Of a DNA stretch of 64,000 nucleotides, positions 38,001 to 44,780 are shown one piece after another. The stretch spans positions 1-64,000 of the forward strand of contig CALBPI010000003.1 of assembly GCA_937899415.1 (NCBI GenBank). The letters run 5' to 3'. Positions within the stretch are counted from its first letter, which is position 1; the number at the start of each line of letters is the position of its first letter. Source of the stretch: an uncultured Gammaproteobacteria bacterium (lineage in GTDB: Bacteria > Pseudomonadota > Gammaproteobacteria > Steroidobacterales > Woeseiaceae). The notes below the pieces were generated by a model. That model was not told where the DNA came from. It was given only the letters and a program-made list of their open reading frames with translations, and searched no databases. Both the position numbers and the translations under genes were made by a program.

Positions 38001-38640
38001 GGAGCTCGACCGCTATCTGCGTGGCCGGAGCAACGAGACCGATGAAGAGCAGGTTCTGATGCGCACCGAGAACAAGTCCTACATTCACTACCAGAAGGGC
38101 GGGCTGGTTCTTTATGCGCTGCAGGACGTGATGGGCGCCGACCGGTTGCACGCAGCCCTGCGCGACCTGCTCGACAGCTATCGTGACGACCTGCAGGTGT
38201 TTCCGACGACCCGCGACTTGCTGGCGCGCCTTCGGGCAGAAGCTGATCCGGCGTCTGCGGCGTTCATCGAGGACGGGTTCGAACGCATCATGATCTACGA
38301 CTTCAGTGTCCAATCAGCCGTAGGGCGTGCACGGCCGTCGGGCGGGTATCAGATCGAGGTCACAGTGAACGCGGGCAGGGCAGACGCCACCGCCGGTGGT
38401 CGAGGCACGCCCGTCGAAATGGATGAGCAGATCGACGTTGGCTTGCTTCGTGCGCATCCCGATGCGCCGATGACCGCCGAGGACGTGATCGATGTCACCG
38501 TCTCACGGCTCACCGACGGCACACAGTCGCTGACGCTGTACAGCGACGTGCAGCCTGAGTTTGTCTCGGTGGACCCGTTCCTGAAACGCATTGATCGAGA
38601 TGCCGATGACAATACGATGGCGGTGTCCTGGTCTGACTAA
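35062..38640 (+). CDS. ABC permease fused to M1-family aminopeptidase
   Basis: 1192 aa. The first 590 residues contain two ABC-2 type membrane bundles (about 6 helices each, linked by a basic, disordered loop near 275-310). From about 625 the protein is an M1 (gluzincin) peptidase: a beta-rich N-terminal domain, then zinc site HELAHQWWGH at 930-939 with the third ligand glutamate in LSESLAQY, and the DNLM/MMD-like helical end. An exporter and an extracytoplasmic peptidase on one chain is a known but little-studied arrangement in Xanthomonadales and relatives. Likely role: export coupled to, or fed by, N-terminal trimming of peptides. Confidence 0.9.
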   Translation: MNVLASLFRFELNYQVRQPAFFVTTLLLLGASFFATASADLQRARGITTTVNGPYAVVMTHLVLSIIAMFLVGHFVGRAATRDRTHDMDGLVLTTPVPTQTRLLGQLLGAGAVCLLAFVAVSIGGAAGAFWPDIAAEQRGPFRLAPYLWVYLVIVLPNLFFCAVMLYSLARVVRSMMGMYLGLVAFFVFYEVGTELLNNPGLRSLAALLDPFGFSAFIDATGYWTAEEKNQLLAPVTGPLLLNRVLWLCVAASTLSLLLRFHDERRERASGKRASRSDDAKAPALVLPQRRARPSVRGASGVRQFMARTRLETTQLIGSPAFLILSLLTSFLLIAGLLAGDGFYGTRSWPLTRMLSESIQGALSLLILIVLSYYAAESVWRERQVGVSSLIDATPVHNAVLYLSKLIALWAVIIGLCVVGVGIAVIYQTASGYTDYEWSVYAQTLSLQYLLPAMFIAVLSMLIQIVSPNKYVGMLVFAGYVVTSLVLPQLGLEHHLWRYSEGPEAIYSDMNGLDHFLAPLLAYHLYWGVFAAALVVVGYGLWPRGTGIGLLARAYATRVTVGRSGALVLALCLAAFAATGGYIHHNTNVLNDYRSADATLDWRAEYERELKAFQSAPLPKIRAVSAEVAIYPESRRVTVAGQYRLRNETAAPIGEFLLSWDTNNEVTFALENGRAARRFEALSAVLVTLDEPLLPSAERMLEFTVDRRNEGFREREVDNRVVANGTFINNQELLLRIGYDADQELQDARDRARRGLDDWAGLADLDDETQYGRTYLGADVHEVDLDVTVSTHVDQTAIAPGRLLREWVDGERRFFHYRTDRPILNFFTVLSGDYAVETVVHNDVEIAVYHHPEHDMNVARMIEATRDSLDYFGAEFGPYQYQHVRIVEFPRYESFAQSFANTIPYSEDIGFVADLRDADTIDYVYSVTAHELAHQWWGHQIAPANVQGGTVLSESLAQYSAYMLIQHRYGPAYLRRFLKWELDRYLRGRSNETDEEQVLMRTENKSYIHYQKGGLVLYALQDVMGADRLHAALRDLLDSYRDDLQVFPTTRDLLARLRAEADPASAAFIEDGFERIMIYDFSVQSAVGRARPSGGYQIEVTVNAGRADATAGGRGTPVEMDEQIDVGLLRAHPDAPMTAEDVIDVTVSRLTDGTQSLTLYSDVQPEFVSVDPFLKRIDRDADDNTMAVSWSD

Positions 38641-38756
38641 CTGCTGACGAATCGGCAAAACAAACCTGGATGTAACCGAATCCCGCCAGTCGCCCTATAA
38701 GTTTTTCAAGAGGCCCGCTCGTCTTGCGTGGGCTGCAATGAAACCGGGAGACTGTT

Positions 38757-39809
38757 TTGAAGCACGTATTGGTCTTGCTGCTGGTCTTGAGTACACCTTC
38801 CTTGCTTGCCGCTGAAAATCGGCCATTCACCTTCGAGTACCAGGAACTGACGTATGCCGGGGAGATCATGCAGCCGCAAAGCGCGGCGAAAGGCATGGTC
38901 GTCATCATTCCGGGGCACGGGCCGACGGAGTTCGTGGAGGGCGATGAATACCAGGAGCTCAGAGCGTTCCTCGTCGCGCAGCAGTACAGCGTGGCGTACT
39001 GGGACAAGGCCGGATGCGGGCTCAGCGAAGGCGAGTACGACCACAACCAGTCGATTGAAAGCAGTGCCGATGAGGCGCTCGCTGCGATTGAAGCCATTCA
39101 GGAGCTTGATGTCACCGGTGCTGACAAGCTGGGTTTCTGGAGTATCAGCCGCGGCGGCTGGATCGTGCCCAAGATTTCAGAGTCCTTCGATGGCATGCGG
39201 TTCTGGATTTCGATCAGCGGTACGACCGCGATCGAGAACAGCCGCTACATGCTCGAGGCCAACCTGAAAGCGGAGAAGCGCACCCCCGAGCAGATTGCGC
39301 TGTTGATGTCGGAGTGGGACGACTACCAGAGGATTCTTGTGCGCGGCGGAACGCTCGAAGACTTCAACGCGAGTACTCAGAACCTCATGGCGGATGCCTA
39401 CTACAACGGCGACAACTTTCAGATGACGGCGGAGATCCTCGCCAACATCCAGGGGTTCTTTGGTTCCGGGGCATTCGAGTTTGACGACCAGACGAATCAG
39501 ATCGTGATGTACCCCGACCTGGAGTCGACGCTGCGTCGCTTGTCGATTCCTGTCATCGCGATCCTGGGCCGTCTCGACTCGCAAATCGACTGGCAAGCCA
39601 CAGGCGCGCTGTACGAGCGCGCGGCGCAAGCCGGCGGCATGCAATTGGACACGGTCTACCTCGACAACTGCAATCATGTCATGCAGACCAGCGTGACTGG
39701 TGCCTTGTACGAAGATCTGCCACCCGACACGCCCGCTTGCGCCGGCTACTACGATGCCATGCGCACTTGGCTCCAGGGCGTTGGTGCCGGCGAGGCGGAA
39801 GCCCCTTAG
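38757..39809 (+). CDS. exported alpha/beta hydrolase
   Basis: 350 aa with TTG start at 38757 after GGGAGA. Signal peptide ends at LLAAEN. Hydrolase fold: IIPGHGPTEF oxyanion loop, YWDKAGCGLSEG, nucleophile elbow GFWSISRGGW, acid in AILGRLDSQID, base in DNCNHVM. The pattern matches the S9/serine-aminopeptidase-like 'dienelactone hydrolase' branch. It shares WDK(A/P)G-G-SEG and (S/G)SR-GWI with the lipoprotein hydrolase at 42.2 kb, so the two are paralogues. Substrate unknown; close to the M1 aminopeptidase fusion, 116 bp upstream. Confidence 0.85.
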   Translation: MKHVLVLLLVLSTPSLLAAENRPFTFEYQELTYAGEIMQPQSAAKGMVVIIPGHGPTEFVEGDEYQELRAFLVAQQYSVAYWDKAGCGLSEGEYDHNQSIESSADEALAAIEAIQELDVTGADKLGFWSISRGGWIVPKISESFDGMRFWISISGTTAIENSRYMLEANLKAEKRTPEQIALLMSEWDDYQRILVRGGTLEDFNASTQNLMADAYYNGDNFQMTAEILANIQGFFGSGAFEFDDQTNQIVMYPDLESTLRRLSIPVIAILGRLDSQIDWQATGALYERAAQAGGMQLDTVYLDNCNHVMQTSVTGALYEDLPPDTPACAGYYDAMRTWLQGVGAGEAEAP

Positions 39810-39861
39810 TGGCGTTGCTGGCATCGGCGACACCGATTGACGTGGCGACATCGGGGGCGTC

Positions 39862-40893
39862 ATGCTCTCAGCGCCTATGCACACGCTGGAAGACAGAAAT
39901 CATCTTGGCGGGACGGCGCCTTCGAGTGAGCGCGCGCCCGGGCTAGATCGCGCGTCCCCGTCACGTCGGTCAGGTGTGTTCGCGCGTTTGCAGCCCTGGG
40001 TTCAAGCCGCGCGCCCGATCGCGCACCCCATGATCTTCGTACCCCTGCTGCTCGGGCAGGCATTTGCGTTCCAGGCCCATGGGCAATTCAGTGCGACGTT
40101 CTTCGTTTTCGCGCTGGCGTTCGGCCTGCTCTACCAGGTGTATCTGCTTTACACCAACGACCATGTCGATGCCGCCATCGACGCGACTAACGTGCAGTAC
40201 TGGCTTTCGGGTGGCTCCCGAGTCGTGCCCGAGGGCAAGCTGACCGAATTGCAACTGCTCGCCGGTGCCCGGGTCACGCTGATGATGCTGGCAGCCTTCA
40301 CGGTGATTCTCGCCGTGGCGGCGCAGCGGCCCTTGATGCCGGTCGCGCTGCTTTTGGCCGCGGTGCTCTGCTGGGCCTATAACCGCAAGCCCCTGCAACT
40401 GTCCTATCGCGGTTACGGCGAGGTCTTGCAGGGCCTGGGGTGCGGCGTACTGTTGCCCCTGATCGGCTACTACCTTCAAAACGGCGCGCTGCAGGGCTTT
40501 CCCTGGGCCGCTCTGATCCCGCTCTACCTCGTATTCCACGCCGGCAATCTCGTGACAGCGCTGCCGGACTACGCCTCTGACAAAGCCGGTGGCAAACGGA
40601 CGTTTCCGGTGCGGCGGGGTGAGCTGCCTGCGCGGTGGACCGCTTTCGTGCTGCTGGGCGGCGCCTACGCGAGCCTGTTCTTTGTGGCGCCCGCATTCTC
40701 ACCCGTGGTGCTTGCGGTCATTGTTGGGCCGGCCGGGCTCCTCCTTGCCGGCCTGATCCTGTCCGGGCTCATAGGTCGCGCCAATGTGAGCGCATTCTCG
40801 CAGTGCAGGGCTTTTGTTAACGGCGTATCCGCGAGCCAGGCCTGGTTCTTGTGCGCCTGGGTTGGTGCCGCATTCCTGGCGGGTGCGCCATGA
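39862..40893 (+). CDS. UbiA-family prenyltransferase
   Basis: 343 aa (an ATG at 39877 is equally possible). About eight to nine transmembrane helices. The two aspartate-rich motifs of UbiA/MenA enzymes are present: YTNDHVDAAIDATN after helix 2, and LPDYASDKAGGKRT in the second half. These bind the polyprenyl diphosphate through magnesium. Length is near that of MenA (about 300) with a longer N-terminus. No quinone pathway genes are beside it; instead its stop overlaps the start of a flavin amine-oxidase-like gene, so an unusual prenylated product is possible. Confidence 0.85.
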   Translation: MLSAPMHTLEDRNHLGGTAPSSERAPGLDRASPSRRSGVFARLQPWVQAARPIAHPMIFVPLLLGQAFAFQAHGQFSATFFVFALAFGLLYQVYLLYTNDHVDAAIDATNVQYWLSGGSRVVPEGKLTELQLLAGARVTLMMLAAFTVILAVAAQRPLMPVALLLAAVLCWAYNRKPLQLSYRGYGEVLQGLGCGVLLPLIGYYLQNGALQGFPWAALIPLYLVFHAGNLVTALPDYASDKAGGKRTFPVRRGELPARWTAFVLLGGAYASLFFVAPAFSPVVLAVIVGPAGLLLAGLILSGLIGRANVSAFSQCRAFVNGVSASQAWFLCAWVGAAFLAGAP

Positions 40894-42203
40894 AAGTTGC
40901 GGTCGTTGGCAGCGGCATCGCGGGGCTCACCGCCGCGTGGTCATTGAGCACGCGACACGAGGTGACCGTCTTCGAGAAGAGCGCGAACCCGGGCATGGAC
41001 GCGCACTCGCTCGATATCGAAACTCCTGAGGGCGCTGCGCGTGTTGACGTGCCGTTGCGTGTCTTCTTTGATGGCTTCTATCCGAACCTCACGAAGCTCT
41101 ACCGCTTGCTGGGCGTCGAGTTCAAGCCAATCAATTATTCGGCATCATTCGGTCTGCTCGGTGAAAACACCTACTTCCGTTTCGATAACTACAAGGTCGG
41201 GCGGTACACGGTGCCGTTTCTAAAAGGTCGTCGATCCCTGAACCGGACCGGACTACGTATCGGCTTGGACAATCTGCGGTTCTTCCGACGGCTCGCGTCG
41301 GAGCTTGCATGGGGCGTCGATGATGATCTGACCCTGCAGGACTACCTCACGCGTCACAACTACTCGCGCTCATTCGCCGAGGGTTTTCTTTACCCGGCGT
41401 TTGCCGGTATCTGCACGTGCAGCCACGAGAGCATCAAAGCCTATCCGGCGCGCGTTGTTCTGGAATACCTCAATAGCGACTTGCTGTTGTCGTCTGTGCA
41501 GCGCGTGACGCGTGGCACGCAGGAGGTCGTGGACCGGTTGGCGCATCAGGTCCATGAGATTCGGCTTGGCCAGGCGATCACCGAGGTCTATGAGACCGAT
41601 GCTGGCGTTACCGTGCACACCGCAGCTTCCCGCGACATGTTCGATCACGTCGTCATGGCTACACAAGCCAATCAGACGGCGCAGATCCTGACCCGCGCCT
41701 CGGCCGATGAACGTGCCGCGCTGCAACGCTTTCGTTACGAGCCCAGCCGCGTGGTGGTGCACCAGGACGCGCGGCTTGCACCGCCGGGCGGTGTGCGCGC
41801 CTGGGCGCCCGTCAATTTTCTGTTGCCCGACACGACATCTACACCGATGGCGACGATCTGGCTCAATGCCATACAGGCGATGCCGGGAAGTTCGCCAGTC
41901 TTCCAGTCCTGGAACCCCGTCGTCGAGCCAGATCCGGAAGCCGTTCTGGGCGAGTCGAGTTTCGAACGCCCCGTGGTCAGTGCCGCTTCACTGCGCGGGC
42001 TGCGCGAGCTCGCCACGCTGCACGCTCAGCCCGACCGGCGCATCTGGTTCTGCGGGTCCTACGCAAGCCATGGCATCCCGCTGCTTGAGAGCGCAGCCAA
42101 CTCGGCGCTGTCTGTCGCCGAGCGATTAGGGTGTCCGCGGCCCTGGGCTGACGTGCCCGCGGCGCCTGCTCGGGGTGATCTCGCCAGCGCGGCGAGCACC
42201 TAG
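40890..42203 (+). CDS. FAD-dependent amine-oxidase-like oxidoreductase
   Basis: 437 aa from ATG 40890 (ATGA overlap with the prenyltransferase). Rossmann FAD-binding VAVVGSGIAGLTAAWSLS at the N-terminus, VFEKSANPGMDAHS, and a C-terminal flavin motif RIWFCGSYASHGIPLLESAANSALSVAE. The substrate-binding middle resembles NAD(P)/FAD proteins of the UfaO/phytoene-desaturase type (FFDGFYPNLTKLYRLLGVEF) more than true amine oxidases. It probably oxidises a lipid or the prenylated product of its partner (inference). Confidence 0.85.
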   Translation: MKVAVVGSGIAGLTAAWSLSTRHEVTVFEKSANPGMDAHSLDIETPEGAARVDVPLRVFFDGFYPNLTKLYRLLGVEFKPINYSASFGLLGENTYFRFDNYKVGRYTVPFLKGRRSLNRTGLRIGLDNLRFFRRLASELAWGVDDDLTLQDYLTRHNYSRSFAEGFLYPAFAGICTCSHESIKAYPARVVLEYLNSDLLLSSVQRVTRGTQEVVDRLAHQVHEIRLGQAITEVYETDAGVTVHTAASRDMFDHVVMATQANQTAQILTRASADERAALQRFRYEPSRVVVHQDARLAPPGGVRAWAPVNFLLPDTTSTPMATIWLNAIQAMPGSSPVFQSWNPVVEPDPEAVLGESSFERPVVSAASLRGLRELATLHAQPDRRIWFCGSYASHGIPLLESAANSALSVAERLGCPRPWADVPAAPARGDLASAAST

Positions 42204-43312
42204 TCGCGATCCAGCACGTGTTCCTGTAGCCAGGCGAGCTGCGCTTCGTAGTAGCGCGCCGTTTTCTTGCGCTTGGGCGATGCCGCCATTTCCTTGAGGC
42301 TGCCGGTCTCTGACACATTTAGCGCGTGGTCGGCGTCCGCGAAGCTTTCGATCTTGAGTGTTGCTTCGGTGTTCGTACCAATCGTGCTGACGTAAAGGTC
42401 TCGGGTCTTGCGCCAGTTGATGTTGAGGTCCTTTTCACCGAACAGTGCGAGCACGTCGATGTTCAGTGAGGCCAGCATGTCGTCGAAGCCCTCGATCCAG
42501 ACGTAGTCGCACAACTCGTTGTCGGTGTTCGGGCACTCACCGTCCTTGCAGCGCATCTGGTTGAGCTCGTACTGCAATCGGTTGGGCCACGCGCCGCGCT
42601 TTTCCAGGATGTACTCATTGGCGCGAAGCGTCTGTGTGGCTTCCTGGTAAGCGGCGAAGCTGCCGTTGTTGCGGAAGATCTCGCAGCCGGCGCGCCACTC
42701 GGACTCAATCGCGCGGACCTCTTCCTCCGTGCCGCCTTCATAGGGCAGGTTGGATAGCAGCAGATAGGTGAAGTTGTCCTCGGCCGTGGTGCCGCTCACC
42801 GACACCCAGAAGTCGAGCTCTGGGTCTTGCGACAGGGCGATGGGTGCGATCCAGCCGGCGCGGCTGCCGCCCCACAGTCCGATCTTCTCTGCGCCGGGTG
42901 CGCCGATCTCCCGCAGGTAGGCTGCCGCATCAAGCACTTCCTGCGCGCTTTCGTGGACAGACTGGTTGATATCGAAGGTGCCTTCGCTGCGGCCCAGGCC
43001 TGGCTTGTCCCAGAGCGCCGTGGCGATGCCCATCTCATTGAACCGCTTGCGTACCGGGCTGTACGAAATCCAGTTGCGGACATCGGTGTGCCCGTAGCTG
43101 TGAACGATGATGATGAGGGCTTCGGCGGGTTTGTCGGCGGGGACGTCGAAGACGCCGGAGAGCTCAACGTCACTCGACCTAAACGTGAAGTCGACCGTGG
43201 CGCCCGCTGTGAACGAGGTGGGCTGGGGCGCGAGCTCATTAGCGGTCGGCATATCGCAGCCATACAGACTTAAAACAGCGAGAACAAGGTAACTGACGGT
43301 GACGCGGCGCAT
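42200..43312 (-). CDS. lipoprotein alpha/beta hydrolase
   Basis: 370 aa. Signal peptide with lipobox LYGC (VLSLYGCDMPT). Hydrolase fold: IIIVHSYGHTD, ALWDKPGLGRSEG, nucleophile elbow GLWGGSRAGW, acid in ALFGEKDLNINW, base in DADHALNVSE. It is a paralogue of the hydrolase at 38.8 kb (same WDKPG-G-SEG and SRAGWI signatures) but lipid-anchored and on the opposite strand. Four cysteines in an insertion around MRCKDGECPNTDNELCDY may form disulfides. Converges with the amine-oxidase gene (4-bp overlap). Confidence 0.85.
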   Translation of the reverse strand: MRRVTVSYLVLAVLSLYGCDMPTANELAPQPTSFTAGATVDFTFRSSDVELSGVFDVPADKPAEALIIIVHSYGHTDVRNWISYSPVRKRFNEMGIATALWDKPGLGRSEGTFDINQSVHESAQEVLDAAAYLREIGAPGAEKIGLWGGSRAGWIAPIALSQDPELDFWVSVSGTTAEDNFTYLLLSNLPYEGGTEEEVRAIESEWRAGCEIFRNNGSFAAYQEATQTLRANEYILEKRGAWPNRLQYELNQMRCKDGECPNTDNELCDYVWIEGFDDMLASLNIDVLALFGEKDLNINWRKTRDLYVSTIGTNTEATLKIESFADADHALNVSETGSLKEMAASPKRKKTARYYEAQLAWLQEHVLDRD

Positions 43313-43629
43313 GATGTTTCTCTAGCTCAGACGGTGATCTGATCAGACGATACGACGTTGGATGTCAGGAGTCCGAGCAACGTTTAGTGCCGGCGCACAA
43401 ATCGTTCTTGAACGCTGGATACGGAGTGGTTTGCGACCAAGCCGCGGGATTGCCGGCTTCAAAGCACATCGCTATTGCTGGCCGCACCTGTCTCGCCAAC
43501 ACTAGACGCTTTCTGTGTTCGTCCCGCCAGTGAGGTGACGCGCTCACAGACCTCAGCCTAAGCTGCAGTCACTGTGTACGACGGTGTTAGGCCAGGGTGA
43601 TGCCACACAGGTTCGGACCGCTGTCACAT
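43313..43629. other. intergenic region without a recognised gene
   Basis: No frame here looks coding: the longest, 60 codons on the minus strand, has no family-like sequence or ribosome site. A 10-bp palindrome TCTGATCAGA at 43338-43347 lies about 30 bp upstream of the lipoprotein hydrolase start and may be regulatory. This stretch also marks the change from the housekeeping-like left part to the catabolic island. Confidence 0.5.
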
Positions 43630-44754
43630 TCAAAATGTCACGTCATTGAATACGAGTACCGGCTTTACGCACAGCCCAGCGGCTTGCTCCGAGATGGCTT
43701 CATTGATGCGTTCGAAGGGGTAGGGCGTCATCAGTTTCTCAAATGGAAATCGCCCAGCGTCGTGAAGTTCGAGTAATCGCGGTATGAATTCTTGAGGTAC
43801 ACCGTCGCCCTCGACAACCCCAATGATCCTGTGCCCGCTTGTCATCATGTGGTTGATGGAAACCTCGAGCGATGGGTCACTGCCGGGCGCGATGCCGACA
43901 GCGGCGAGGGTCCCTCGTTTGGACAGAGCGCCCAGCGCGCCGCGCATCACCGACGACAGTCCAGTCGTATCGACTGCCTGTTCAACGCCGTGTGGCGAAA
44001 CGTCGCGTACTTGCTGCAACAGAGGGCCGTCGATCGGGTCCAGCGTATGCGTTGCACCGAGCTCGGTTGCAATCGCGCGTCGCTCTGGCAGAGGGTCAGA
44101 CACGATGATCGGGTCGCAGTTTTTTGCGGCCGCCGCCATGACCGCAGCGAGCCCGACTGCACCAGCCCCCGCGAGCAGCATCGCCGAACCGGGAGTTGGA
44201 TCGAGTGCATTGAAAACCGTTCCCGCGCCTGTCTGCAAGCTACAGCCGAAAGGCCCGAGCATGGCAATCGGGGCGCTGCCAGTCGCGAGGGTCACGTTTC
44301 GCGGTTGGGTGACGACGTGGGATGCAAACGACGATTGCCCAAAGAAGTGACCTGCGATTGGGCCCGATTGATCATGAAGCGCGCTGGGTCCTGACTCGCG
44401 TTGGCCGCTGTAGTTGAGTGCGCCGGCCTCGTCGCAATACCCGGGATGTTTGTGGCTGCAGTGTCGACAAGCGCCGCAATAGCCGTACGACAGAATGACT
44501 CGGTCACCCCGCTTGAGCCCACGAACTGCGGTCCCAGTTTCCTCAACGATACCGGACCCTTCATGTCCCAGCACGGCGGGGAGTGCCGGCGGAAAGTTGG
44601 AATCCCTAACGACGAGGTCGGTGTGGCAGATGCCGACCCCCGCAATCCTCACGAGCACCTCGTTCGGGGCGGGGCCCGACAAGGTCAGATCCTCGATCGT
44701 GAACGGTGCCCTGGGACGTCGCGCAACCGCCGCAACGATCGAACGATGTTCCAT
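43630..44754 (-). CDS. zinc-dependent alcohol dehydrogenase
   Basis: 374 aa MDR enzyme. Catalytic zinc ligands: cysteine in GICHTDLV, histidine in LGHEGSGIV, and a third cysteine in GPFGCSLQTG. Structural zinc site: CGACRHCSHKHPGYC (four cysteines). NAD-binding GAGAVGLAAVMAA, with an aspartate in IIVSDPLPER favouring NAD. This is the aryl/benzyl-alcohol dehydrogenase-like branch. It oxidises a primary or secondary alcohol to a carbonyl that could feed the aldehyde dehydrogenase at 53.5 kb. It follows the receptor gene with 26 bp between, on the same strand. Confidence 0.93.
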   Translation of the reverse strand: MEHRSIVAAVARRPRAPFTIEDLTLSGPAPNEVLVRIAGVGICHTDLVVRDSNFPPALPAVLGHEGSGIVEETGTAVRGLKRGDRVILSYGYCGACRHCSHKHPGYCDEAGALNYSGQRESGPSALHDQSGPIAGHFFGQSSFASHVVTQPRNVTLATGSAPIAMLGPFGCSLQTGAGTVFNALDPTPGSAMLLAGAGAVGLAAVMAAAAKNCDPIIVSDPLPERRAIATELGATHTLDPIDGPLLQQVRDVSPHGVEQAVDTTGLSSVMRGALGALSKRGTLAAVGIAPGSDPSLEVSINHMMTSGHRIIGVVEGDGVPQEFIPRLLELHDAGRFPFEKLMTPYPFERINEAISEQAAGLCVKPVLVFNDVTF

Positions 44755-44780
44755 TCCTGCAGCTGGCTCGCTTCTGACGT

